A DNA stretch of 51,774 nucleotides. Source: Stentor roeselii (taxonomy: Eukaryota; Ciliophora; Heterotrichea; Heterotrichida; Stentoridae). This document shows positions 19,072 through 27,264 of the stretch, one piece after another; the stretch's first letter is position 1, and the number at the start of each line of letters is the position of its first letter. The position numbers and the translations under genes are program-made. The stretch lies in the NCBI GenBank assembly GCA_006503475.1, contig RSEH01000304.1, forward strand, positions 1-51,774, read 5' to 3'. A model generated the notes under the pieces. That model was not told the origin of the DNA. It did not search any database and saw nothing but the letters and a program-made list of their open reading frames with translations.

Positions 19072-20625
19072 ATGAATGAAACTAACAGGAACCAAAGATT
19101 AAAAGCTGCTTATGAGGCTTCTACTCAAAGGACTGAAATGAAAATTCCTTCAATTCATAAGTACAAACTTGCTATTGACTTGAAAAAGTCACCGAATCGA
19201 AGGAAGGTCAAACAAAATTCTACTAGGTCTGGAATTAAAGTAAGCCCTGATGCACCCTTTGTTCTTGTGGAAAAAGGACAGAATATCTCGCATCGACAAC
19301 TTGCAGGGTTTTTTTCTACTCGACATGGAAAAAACTCTAGTCTTGTCATTGAGTCTCAGGTTAACTCTTCGAACTTGCTTTTTAATAGGAAAGTTACGGC
19401 GAAGGGGAAAACTAAATCGTCTTCTGTGGAAAACTTGCAGGAAATCAGATTGCCTTTAAAAGGGGCTGATGTTTGCAAGGTTAGCTCGGAACTTTTGAAT
19501 GAATTTGAAGTTAGAGAGGTGAATGGGTTTGAAGATGTTTATTTTTTAGGAAATCCTAAGAATAAAGTTAATCCTCATCAGAATGAACCGAATTGGGGAT
19601 ATGATGATGATGAACTTAATTATAAGGTCATCATCGGAGACCATCTAGCCTACCGTTTCGAGATCCTTCAAATGTTAGGAAAAGGTTCCTTCGGCCAAGT
19701 ATGCAAATGCGTAGACCACAAAACCTCACAACTCGTAGCAATAAAAATAATAAAAAACAAGCCAAAATTCCACAAGCAAGGAGCAGTAGAAGTAAAAGTC
19801 CTTCATCACCTCAACACCCACGATTCTGAAGACACTCAAAACATCGTAAAGCTTTTCGATTCATTCACCTTCCGTTCACATCTCTGCCTAGTATTCGAGC
19901 TTCTCTCTCTAAACCTATACGAGTACCTAAAAATAAACCATTTCCAAGGAGTGACCTTATCCCTAGTACGTTGTTTTGCCCTTCAAATCCTTTCAACTCT
20001 CCGTTTTTCTTCATTCCACAACATCGTCCACTGTGACTTAAAACCTGAAAACATTCTTCTAAGAAACGCGACAAGAGCAGCAATAAAAGTAATCGATTTC
20101 GGTTCATCCTGTTTCACACCAGAACAAATTTACACTTACATCCAGTCCCGATTTTACCGTGCTCCTGAAATCATGCTGGGAATTCCCTACACTCCAGCAA
20201 TCGACATCTGGAGTTTCGGTTGTATTTTAGTAGAACTTTACACAGGGTACCCTGTTTTTCCAGGAGAAAGCGAAAATGACCAAATGCTTCGAATCATGGA
20301 AGTCTTAGGCCCGCCGCCTGGGGACTTGATAAAAATTTCTTCTAGAAAAAAGCATTTTTTTGATGTGGATGAAAAACCTCGACTTTTGCCGAATTCGAAA
20401 GGAAAAATTAGATACCCAGGAACACGGCCTTTGCATGAAATAATTGAAACTCATGATCCGAGTTTTGTGGATTTCGTGGCTCAAAGTCTTACTTGGGACC
20501 CTCGACATCGGCCGACGGCCGATGCACTTTTTGGACACCCGTGGTTATCAGAAGGGTCAAAGCGAAACCACCGTAAGGCGAATTCTTTTTTCACAGAAGA
20601 GTACTCAAAGTCAAAATTTCATTAG
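19072..20625 (+). CDS. DYRK-family dual-specificity protein kinase
   Basis: 517 residues. A basic N-terminal region (1-190) precedes a kinase domain at about 194-500: LGKGSFGQV loop, AIKIIKN Lys, HCDLKPENILL catalytic loop, DFGSSC, and IYTYIQSRFYRAPEI, whose YxY is the autophosphorylated activation loop of DYRK kinases. The DYRK2/Pom1 subgroup fits best. These kinases regulate cell growth, polarity and cytoskeleton. The spacer from the WDR82 stop to this ATG is only 7 bp (19065-19071). Confidence 0.9.
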   Translation: MNETNRNQRLKAAYEASTQRTEMKIPSIHKYKLAIDLKKSPNRRKVKQNSTRSGIKVSPDAPFVLVEKGQNISHRQLAGFFSTRHGKNSSLVIESQVNSSNLLFNRKVTAKGKTKSSSVENLQEIRLPLKGADVCKVSSELLNEFEVREVNGFEDVYFLGNPKNKVNPHQNEPNWGYDDDELNYKVIIGDHLAYRFEILQMLGKGSFGQVCKCVDHKTSQLVAIKIIKNKPKFHKQGAVEVKVLHHLNTHDSEDTQNIVKLFDSFTFRSHLCLVFELLSLNLYEYLKINHFQGVTLSLVRCFALQILSTLRFSSFHNIVHCDLKPENILLRNATRAAIKVIDFGSSCFTPEQIYTYIQSRFYRAPEIMLGIPYTPAIDIWSFGCILVELYTGYPVFPGESENDQMLRIMEVLGPPPGDLIKISSRKKHFFDVDEKPRLLPNSKGKIRYPGTRPLHEIIETHDPSFVDFVAQSLTWDPRHRPTADALFGHPWLSEGSKRNHRKANSFFTEEYSKSKFH

Positions 20626-20654
20626 ATTATTTAATAATCTGTATTCACTTATAA

Positions 20655-21092
20655 ATGGTAAGCAAAAAGTAGATAAGGTTCTTAGTTATCCATAACAAAC
20701 AAGGAAAAATTCGACTTTCTAGGTGGTACTCGCAGATCAGCTATGAGGAAAAATGTCAACTTGAACGTGATATTCATAGACTTGAAATCAACAGAGACCC
20801 GAAGTATACAAATTTCTTGGAATTTAAGAACTTTAAAGTTGTTTATCGTCGATATGCAGGACTTTTTTTCTCAGTTGGAATTGATTATGATGGTAATGTG
20901 TTGAGTGTCTTAGAGATTATTCATTTGTTTGTGGAAGTCATGGATCAGTACTTTGGAAGTGTCTGCGAACTTGACCTGGTGTTTAATTTTCACAAGGTTT
21001 ACGGAATTCTTGATGAAATATTGATTGGCGGAGAAATCACTGAGACTAGCAAGCCGCTTATTCTTCAGAGTTTAAGAAGTGGTGAAAAGTAA
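20655..21092 (+). CDS. AP2S1: AP-2 clathrin adaptor, sigma (small) subunit; split by a 15-nt intron
   Basis: Exons 20655-20657 and 20673-21092, giving 140 residues. The first coding exon is just the ATG; after removing intron 20658-20672 the protein begins MIRFLVIHNKQGKIRLSRWY, a textbook adaptor small-chain start. NFLEFKNFKVVYRRYAGLFF and CELDLVFNFHKVY match AP-2 sigma better than AP-1 sigma. It forms part of the plasma-membrane adaptor that links cargo with dileucine signals to clathrin. Without splicing, translation would stop after five codons (in-frame TAG ending the intron). It lies 29 bp after DYRK and converges on the STE20-like kinase. Confidence 0.92.
20658..20672 (+). other. 15-nt spliceosomal intron in AP-2 sigma
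   Basis: gtaagcaaaaagtag directly follows the start codon. Removal restores the conserved family N-terminus. A at intron position 10. Confidence 0.9.
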
Positions 21093-21125
21093 GGAATATT
21101 TAGAAGAAGCTAAGTAGATAACCTT

Positions 21126-22331
21126 TTATCTGTTATTTATCCAGTTGTAGAGGAAAATACTGAACTCGTCTTTAGCGAAGTCTCCAGTGGTTTTAATAAA
21201 AGGGTGGGTTAATAAAGACTCACTTGTTGGACGGTTGTTCGGGTCTTTCGTTAGGCATTTTTCAATGAAATCACTGAAGATATTAGAATATTTTTTCTTG
21301 TTTCTTAAAACTGGAGAAGGTTTAGACAGAATAGCTGAAAGTATCTTCATCGGGTCTTTACCAAGTGCAGGAGGTTTCCCGTCTCCCATTTCAATAGCGA
21401 CGATTCCTAAGGACCAGACGTCAATTGAAGTGCCATATCGAACGCCTAGGACCAATTCAGGCGCCATCCAACAAGGAGTCCCGATGACGGTAGTCCTTTG
21501 ATTTCTTTCTCTTATCAACTGAGCGGCGAAGCCCAGGTCAGCAATTTTCAAGCTTCCATCAAGTGACAGTAAAATATTATCACTTTTAATATCCCTGTGA
21601 ATTCTGTGATTCGAATGCAGAAAAGCCAGTCCTTTCAAGATCTCCCTGCAAAGATAAGCCAGGTGGTTTTCAGGCACCTGTCCAGGGCGACTTATCACCA
21701 ACTGTGTCAGACTGCAACTTAAAAGTTCAGTCACTATATAAATCTTTGATTTCCACTCAAAAGCCTCGACGTATTCCAAGATATTCGGATGTTGAGAACA
21801 TGAACTCATCATTATTTCATTGATTATAAGCTCGCGTTGCTCGCTTGAATTCGGCAAAAGTGCCTTCAACGCGAATTTCTTACTTGTTAAGAAGTCTCGA
21901 CAGATGAAAACCCGTCCGCTTGCGCCTTGGCCGATTTGTTGCAAGATCTCGTAAGAAGATTCAAGGTCTTTCTCTGGAAGTTGCTCAGGACGCGCTGATA
22001 TGAACTTTTTAAAGAATACTGAAAGTTTTGAAGGAAGACGGATTTGGACTGGACTTGACTCTGACTTGACTGACTGAGGCGTTGAGTGACTGAAGCTTGA
22101 GGCTTGACTTGGACCTGCTGGTTTTACATTCAAACAGCTGTTAACTCCATTTTTACACACTTTGCAAAGTCGTGTCTTGCAAGGACTTTTTTCGATACAA
22201 CTTTTGCAATAAAGCATTTCTAAGAAGGTGTTACTACAGGACTCACAACGGTGACTTCCTTTGAACTTTAGTGAAAAGTGGCAGTCAAAACATTGAGAGG
22301 AACTTGAAAAGAAAGCTAGAAATTTCTCCAT
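21126..22331 (-). CDS. STE20/PAK-like kinase with N-terminal FYVE-like zinc finger
   Basis: 401 residues. Residues 14-60 contain CxxC pairs spaced like a FYVE/RING-related zinc module (CFDC, CESC, CKSC, CKVC). A Ser/Pro linker follows, then a kinase domain at about 127-395 with IGQGASGRV, FALKAL, HRDIKSDNILL, DLGFAA (DLG in place of DFG) and the STE20 signature GTPCWMAPE. STE20 kinases act upstream of MAP-kinase and cytoskeletal pathways. The zinc finger may direct it to membranes or partners (inference); I do not know this exact pairing as a standard architecture. Divergent from the RRM gene with a 7-bp spacer. Confidence 0.85.
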   Translation of the reverse strand: MEKFLAFFSSSSQCFDCHFSLKFKGSHRCESCSNTFLEMLYCKSCIEKSPCKTRLCKVCKNGVNSCLNVKPAGPSQASSFSHSTPQSVKSESSPVQIRLPSKLSVFFKKFISARPEQLPEKDLESSYEILQQIGQGASGRVFICRDFLTSKKFALKALLPNSSEQRELIINEIMMSSCSQHPNILEYVEAFEWKSKIYIVTELLSCSLTQLVISRPGQVPENHLAYLCREILKGLAFLHSNHRIHRDIKSDNILLSLDGSLKIADLGFAAQLIRERNQRTTVIGTPCWMAPELVLGVRYGTSIDVWSLGIVAIEMGDGKPPALGKDPMKILSAILSKPSPVLRNKKKYSNIFSDFIEKCLTKDPNNRPTSESLLTHPFIKTTGDFAKDEFSIFLYNWINNR

Positions 22332-22338
22332 ATTTTTA

Positions 22339-22929
22339 ATGAAAAGTCCTGATCAAGACACTGTGGATGATGGTCTTGAACAGGCCTTCTTTGTTGCTGG
22401 ACTTTCGACTGAAACTAGTGAAAATGAGTTGTTTCAGCTTTTTGAGGCACTTGGAAATGTTTCTTCGGTTAAAGTGTTGAAAGACTCTTTGGGAAAAAGT
22501 AGAAGATCTGCAATTGTCAAGATAAAAAATGCTGATGTTGATGAAGTCCTTGCCTTGCACAAGACTCGACTTGGTGAAAAGAGGATCAGGGTCAAAATTT
22601 GCACTGGAAGAAGAAAGGATCAAAAAGTTGCCTCTTCTGTTGTTTTTGTTGGAAACGTTCATTGCAAAAGCACTGAAGACTCCATTGGAAAGGAATTTGA
22701 AGTGTTTGGAAAGATTAAAGAAATTAGGTTTCCCAGAGATTTTAGAGGAAATCTTAAAGGGTCTTGCTATGTCGAGTTCTTTGATGTGGAAGCTGCGGAA
22801 AATGCGATGAAAATGAATAAATGTGTTATTGATGGAAAGATTGTTAGGGTCGACTTAGCTGAAGGCAGGACTGAAGAAAAAAAGAAGAATTGGGGATACC
22901 ACTGGGCTCTTGACCCTGCTGATTTATGA
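22339..22929 (+). CDS. RNA-binding protein with two RRM domains
   Basis: 196 residues. RRM1 (about 12-90): RNP2-like FFVAGLS, then a RNP1-like segment RRSAIVKI. RRM2 (about 100-180): VVFVGNV and KGSCYVEFF. A nucleolin/RBM34-like arrangement; likely a nuclear or nucleolar RNA-binding protein, function uncertain. The gene ends with TGA at 22927-22929, evidence that TGA is a true stop here. Its 5' spacer to the STE20-like gene is 7 bp (ATTTTTA, 22332-22338); its 3' spacer to the convergent membrane-protein gene is 12 bp. Confidence 0.85.
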   Translation: MKSPDQDTVDDGLEQAFFVAGLSTETSENELFQLFEALGNVSSVKVLKDSLGKSRRSAIVKIKNADVDEVLALHKTRLGEKRIRVKICTGRRKDQKVASSVVFVGNVHCKSTEDSIGKEFEVFGKIKEIRFPRDFRGNLKGSCYVEFFDVEAAENAMKMNKCVIDGKIVRVDLAEGRTEEKKKNWGYHWALDPADL

Positions 22930-22941
22930 GTTAATTAGAGA

Positions 22942-23592
22942 TTAATCTGAAACAGTGTCGACCTGCAAATAAACTCTAGGTCCATCAATCATAGATATGA
23001 CCTTAAACAATTTATCTCCCAAGCTATACCGTCCCTCTTCACTCTTATAAAACAACAAGCAAATCGGAGGAGAAGTAGCATCACTGACAAGTTTGCAAAC
23101 ATCAGGTAAACTAAGCACAGAGTTCGTTTGAGAATGTGTGTCAGTGACAACGATTTCACTTTCATCATGACTTTGCTCTTCATTTTTTGCAAAAATCTTA
23201 GAAACAACGATGGGCACATAAGGAATATAATTAGGACTCAATATATCAAAGCCATAAAAATAGTTCAACCATGTCAAAGTCACCAATTTTCCCACTATTG
23301 AAAATTCCATTCCTTCAAATTTGTTCTTCAAGCCCAGGACCCACCCTTGGCAGATGATCAATAACCAGGCAAGTCTTTCTTGCCACCCAGGCTCGGCTGA
23401 TGAGACTAAAAAGCAACCTGGAAGGAGATGAAGCAAAAATAAAGCCATGTCTTCTTTGATATGAGCTTTGTGAAGCAGGTAAAAGACTGACACAAAGAAA
23501 AGTACAGGAAAAATCAAGGAATTGCCGGAAAGAAGGCAGTAAAATATCGGCGTCAATGAAGTCTGAAGTAGAATCGACTTGTTGAGCGACAT
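22942..23592 (-). CDS. Unknown multi-pass membrane protein
   Basis: 216 residues. I do not recognise the family. The N-terminal 130 residues contain about four hydrophobic segments (for example NSLIFPVLFFVSVFYLLH and RLAWLLIICQGWVLGL). The C-terminal 90 residues are polar with a short acidic, Ser-rich loop and could be cytoplasmic. ATG at 23590-23592; stop 12 bp from the convergent RRM gene. Confidence 0.6.
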   Translation of the reverse strand: MSLNKSILLQTSLTPIFYCLLSGNSLIFPVLFFVSVFYLLHKAHIKEDMALFLLHLLPGCFLVSSAEPGWQERLAWLLIICQGWVLGLKNKFEGMEFSIVGKLVTLTWLNYFYGFDILSPNYIPYVPIVVSKIFAKNEEQSHDESEIVVTDTHSQTNSVLSLPDVCKLVSDATSPPICLLFYKSEEGRYSLGDKLFKVISMIDGPRVYLQVDTVSD

Positions 23593-23620
23593 TTATATGG
23601 AAATGGTGAACCTATTATTA

Positions 23621-24048
23621 CTAGTTTGAGTTTTCTTTTAGGAGGTCATCTGCTGTCTTGCCTTCCTGAATAAATCTTACTCGGTTTTTCAGTGTTGGGT
23701 CGGAGTTTGGCCGGGATTTTAGAAGATCGTAAATTTCTTGGTTGTTTTGGTAGGCTGCTAGGTGGAGAGGGGTCTCTTCATGCTGAATGGCAAGTACCAC
23801 ATCTTTAGCCGCAACATCAAAACCATGTTCCAACAAATTTTCGACCATCCTTTTATTAGAAAACCAGACAGCAAGATGCAACATGGTCCAGTTTTGCTAA
23901 ATAATCTTACTTCCTCAGTCCTAAACGCTGTATCAGGTACAAAGTCTGTAAAGTTTTCAATTTCTCCTTTCAAGTACTTATAAATATTTTCAACCTGTCT
24001 TCATCTTACCCTAGGGTCGTTTTTTTCTTTAGCAATCAGACTTCCCAT
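23621..24048 (-). CDS. Ankyrin-repeat protein, three exons with 15- and 14-nt introns
   Basis: Exons (minus order) 24048-24010, 23994-23911 and 23896-23621 give 132 residues. Removal of intron 23995-24009 (15 nt) joins MGSLIAKEKNDPR to VENIYKYLKGE. Removal of intron 23897-23910 (14 nt) joins TEE to QNWTMLHLAVW, which restores a canonical ankyrin repeat start (xxTxLHLAV). A second repeat reads ETPLHLAAYQNNQEIYDLL. No other nearby GT-AG choice restores the frame with a 15- or 16-nt intron. A protein-protein binding role is expected. The start is 11 bp from the stop of the upstream CaaX gene, same strand. Confidence 0.8.
23897..23910 (-). other. Apparent 14-nt intron in the ankyrin gene
   Basis: gtaagattatttag. 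The frame needs removal of 3n+2 nt here, which 14 satisfies and 15 does not. The internal A is at position 9, so its distance to the 3' splice site is the same as in the 15-nt introns. Confidence 0.6.
23995..24009 (-). other. 15-nt intron in the ankyrin gene
   Basis: gtaagatgaagacag, phase 0; if retained it gives an in-frame TGA. A at position 10. Confidence 0.85.
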
Positions 24049-24059
24049 TTATAGGAAAA

Positions 24060-24551
24060 CTATATAATTAAACAAGTGCAATTTACACGTCTGCCAACTG
24101 AATCCAAAGAACAGTCCTCAATTCCCGAGATAATCTCTTCCTTTTCCTTCGTCTTCAAGTAAATATTTTCTACTTCCCACTGCAAGTCTGATATTTTTTT
24201 GAGAATTTTCATTATCAACTCTTGCTGTTTTCGAGACTTTTCTATATATTCCAAGTTCATCAGAGGGTGCTCGTCGAAATCTTCTGCATTTGAAATAAAC
24301 TGGCTGATGTTTAAAAAGTCTTCAAGTTCTTCAGCTGTTAGAAATGTTTTCAGGTTTTTTAATGAAGAGACTTTTGAGATAAGCGCTTTTGATAAAGTGA
24401 GATTTGATGGATTTGTGAGAAGGTCTTTTAATGAAGGGGCCTCTGATGGTTCTTCGTTAAGTAGCGATGATATTTCGTTTGGGGTATCGAAAGAGCAGTC
24501 GCTTTGATGTTCTTCTATGTTGTGGAAAGTCTCGTTGCTGTTAAAATTCAT
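24060..24551 (-). CDS. Unknown coiled-coil protein with C-terminal CaaX box
   Basis: 163 residues, not recognised. It is acidic and Ser-rich at the N-terminus, with helical/coiled-coil character from about 75 to 150. It ends in CTCLII; the last four residues, CLII, fit a CaaX prenylation box of the geranylgeranyl type, so the protein may be membrane-anchored. Start at 24549-24551. Confidence 0.55.
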   Translation of the reverse strand: MNFNSNETFHNIEEHQSDCSFDTPNEISSLLNEEPSEAPSLKDLLTNPSNLTLSKALISKVSSLKNLKTFLTAEELEDFLNISQFISNAEDFDEHPLMNLEYIEKSRKQQELIMKILKKISDLQWEVENIYLKTKEKEEIISGIEDCSLDSVGRRVNCTCLII

Positions 24552-24872
24552 TGATTAAGGATTATTAACTGGATTCTAAAATATTTAACTATCTTAAATT
24601 TGAACTCTGTGAATTTCAGAAGTTAGAAGAAAATATTAAAAGTTTTAAAAACTCCATCCTTCAAAATACCCACTTAAATTCCAACTAAAATAAACAAAAA
24701 ACATATCAACTACCATCATTATCAAATAAATATAACACCCTAAAAAAACCCTCAACAATAAAAATCTCCAAAAAGCCTTAAAAAAATAAACCCTCAACTT
24801 TTTCAATCCTTCCAAGACACCTAAATTCCTCAAGTCCTTAACTAACCTAATCCAAACATCTGAATGAAATAA
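24552..24872 (+). promoter_or_regulatory. Intergenic with 132-nt G-free tract upstream of RPL27A
   Basis: Between the divergent CaaX-protein and RPL27A starts. From 24643 to 24774 the plus strand contains no G at all and is rich in CCCTAA/CCATC-like words. This is probably the promoter and leader of the ribosomal protein gene (inference). No gene seen. Confidence 0.45.
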
Positions 24873-25298
24873 ATGGTGGCAAGACTGAAGAAGACAAGAA
24901 AGCTCAGAGGTCACGTAAGCATGGGCCACGGTCGTATCGGAAAGCACAGAAAGCACCCAGGTGGTCGTGGAAACGCAGGAGGTCTTCATCACCACCGCAT
25001 TTTGATGGACAAGTTCCACCCAGGTTACTTTGGAAAGGTGGGAATCAGGACGCTTCATTACAAAAAGAACGCAAACTGGTGCCCTACAGTCAACCTGGAT
25101 ACTTTAAGCACTCTGCTCACTGAACAGCAACTGGCTTCGAAAGAAGTCCCCACTGTTGACGCTGGTGTCCATGGGTTCTTTAAAGTGCTTGGAAGAGGGA
25201 CCTTGGCTCGGCCCATGATTGTCAAAGCGAGACTCTTCTCCAGTAAGGCTGAAGAAAGGATTAAAAAACAAGGAGGTCAGGCAGTGCTTTCAGCTTAG
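24873..25298 (+). CDS. RPL27A: Large-subunit ribosomal protein uL15 (L27a/L28)
   Basis: 141 residues, the normal size for the family. The N-terminal [20 protein letters not shown] and the Gly/His-rich [14 protein letters not shown] are near-universal in cytosolic L27a. It is a structural component of the 60S ribosomal subunit. ATG at 24873, TAG at 25296-25298. Codon use is richer in C and G than its neighbours, as expected for a highly expressed gene. It converges on the MAPR gene with a 17-bp spacer. Confidence 0.97.
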   Translation: MVARLKKTRKLRGHVSMGHGRIGKHRKHPGGRGNAGGLHHHRILMDKFHPGYFGKVGIRTLHYKKNANWCPTVNLDTLSTLLTEQQLASKEVPTVDAGVHGFFKVLGRGTLARPMIVKARLFSSKAEERIKKQGGQAVLSA

Positions 25299-25315
25299 TT
25301 AGACTAATAAACTAT

Positions 25316-25693
25316 TCAAAGTGTCTCTTCTTTCCATACTGGGTATACCAGCTCTCCTACTATTGGGTATTTTTCTGTGTAGAACTCTTTCCAGGAATCT
25401 ATCGCTTTTTGATTGCTGGGAGTCAGGTTTGCCTCTTCAGGTCTCATAGTAAGATACTCTGGTTTAAAACTATGTTTAGCCAAGGCAACCGAAGCATCTT
25501 TTCCAGCAAACATAGAATACGAGCCACTTTTCTGATAAGACGGTGATTCCGTGACATCAAAGATAACCCCTCCACAAGCCAAATAGATTTTTCCATTCCT
25601 TCCATCAAATTCACTAAGTTCCTGCGGAGTAAGTCTCAATTTTTCCGAAGTAACCAAAGCGACTAAAATAAAAATCCCAACAAAGCCTCTCAT
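25316..25693 (-). CDS. Cytochrome-b5-like MAPR/neudesin-type heme-binding protein
   Basis: 125 residues. An N-terminal signal peptide (MRGFVGIFILVALVTSEK) is followed by a cytochrome-b5-like domain of the membrane-associated progesterone receptor/neudesin type: LTPQELSEFDG, IYLACGGVIFDVTESPSY, YSMFAGKDASVALAKHSF and YPIVGELVYP. These proteins bind heme and act in the secretory pathway or are secreted. There is no membrane segment besides the signal, so a neudesin-like secreted form is more likely. Ends in TGA. Its start is 9 bp downstream of the MFS stop. Confidence 0.85.
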   Translation of the reverse strand: MRGFVGIFILVALVTSEKLRLTPQELSEFDGRNGKIYLACGGVIFDVTESPSYQKSGSYSMFAGKDASVALAKHSFKPEYLTMRPEEANLTPSNQKAIDSWKEFYTEKYPIVGELVYPVWKEETL

Positions 25694-25702
25694 AAATTAT
25701 AA

Positions 25703-27016
25703 CTATTTGTCAACATCTTCAAAAGGCTCGAAATGAACCAAACAAGTTTTCATCGAAAAGTTATTTTTTTCTTCTTTTCTTCGACAATTTTTCGAAACAA
25801 GTCCAGACCCAAGCGAATAAAAAATCAAATAACTTAAACATGCGAAGGCCATTGAAGTGCAGGTATCTTCAAAGCCAAAGAACCCGACAACAAGGCCAGT
25901 GACGATAGGTCCAAGAATTTCTCCTAAATTACAGAAAACATTAGAAACAGAGGAAAGAGTATCAGACAAGATATCATCTTTGAAAAGTCCATAGTCTTCA
26001 CTTGCAACTTGAACCATATGAGGAAAGGTCGGAACTGCTTATTTTTTACTGTAAATCAACGCCTGGCCCATGCCAAGCATGGGCAAAGAGCAGAGGACCA
26101 GCCAAAGGGACCTGGGAAACAAAACCTGCCAAGGCGCTAGAATAAAAAATCCTCCAGTCATCAGAGCTAAACCTAGGCAAAGCACTGTTCGATTATCAAG
26201 ACCTTTGAATATCCAGGTTCCAGAAAATGAGAAGAAAGCGTAACTGGCTGAATGAAGGATGAAACAAAGTGAAATCCACACAGAACTCATCCCGAATGAT
26301 AAAAGATGCAACTCTAGCGCAGGTTCAATGAACCCAAAACAAAATAAAAGAAGAAAATTCATCCCGAGGTCTAAAGTGATTTTCTAAATTGAACTTACAG
26401 GTTTTACGACAAGTGAAAAAAAACTCAAGTCACTATTTTCTATTGAATAATCACGCAATTTTCCTAACATTCGACTACAAACTGGCAAAAATGCAAGAAT
26501 CATTCCTGAATATGCTAAAAGAGCAAAAAAAAGATTAGTTGTGTATAAAACAACTCCGATTAAAGGACCTAGAATCAGGCCGATACCAATAGCGCCTTCT
26601 AAACGGCCGATCATTGTATCGATGCGGTCTGGGTAGTCACTTACTACGATGCTGTCAGCTGCGGTCATTATGCAACCTGCTGAACACCCTGCGAAGACTC
26701 GCGATATAAGACTCAGGGTTATCAGGGCTTCGCGGTTTAATGATTCGACTGGACTCAGGAAGACCATTGACAGGGAACTTAATAATATACCCAGGAGAAT
26801 TGTTGACTTTCGGCCTATACGGAACATCAACTTTCCAAGAGACATTGAAGTCAGGAGTCCTGCCATTGGATCTGCACTGAAAATTAATCCTGTTAGCCAA
26901 AGTGGAACTCCAAGTGATTTTGAAATGTTGGGTAAGAATGTAGCGATCATTGTGTATTGAGTACAACAGATTAGAAGGGAAATGTAGAGAGAGAATTGCT
27001 TTGAAATTTCACCCAT
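25703..27016 (-). CDS. Major facilitator superfamily transporter, three exons
   Basis: Exons (minus order) 27016-26399, 26383-26050 and 26034-25703, 427 residues. Two 15-nt introns must be removed to keep the frame (junctions VVKP/KITLDLG and ALIY/IPTFPH). About 12 membrane segments. GKLMFRIGRKSTILLG matches the MFS loop 2-3 motif (GxLxDRxGRK), followed by SRVFAGCSAGCIMT in segment 4. Drug/H+ or vesicular-amine-transporter-like families are nearest by eye; the substrate is unknown. The roughly 130 nt upstream of the ATG are C/A-rich and G-poor on the coding strand. Confidence 0.85.
26035..26049 (-). other. 15-nt intron 2 of the MFS gene
   Basis: gtaaaaaataagcag, phase 1; if retained it gives an in-frame TAA. 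A at position 10. Confidence 0.88.
26384..26398 (-). other. 15-nt intron 1 of the MFS gene
   Basis: gtaagttcaatttag, phase 0; its last three bases are an in-frame TAG if retained. A at position 10. Confidence 0.9.
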
Positions 27017-27264
27017 TTTTTTTAGATGCGAGCAGAATTAGGAGAGGGTCTCATGTTGGTTTTTTTTGTTGATTATTTTTTTAATGGGCTTTTTTAGTTT
27101 AGGGTTGAGAGGATTTTTTTTTGGTTGTTAGTTGGGTTATTCATTTTTAGGTAGAGAAGGGTGAATTCGAATCATTAAGTTTTTGTTTAATATTATAAAA
27201 AATTATATACCAGTGATCATTGTTAAATCATATTTATTACTGAATATCTCTCAAACCTATAATA

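Noticed and set aside
24645-25058. 137-codon minus-strand frame antisense to RPL27A
   Set aside because: Overlaps a strongly conserved ribosomal protein gene on the other strand, has no ATG at its limit and no recognisable domain.
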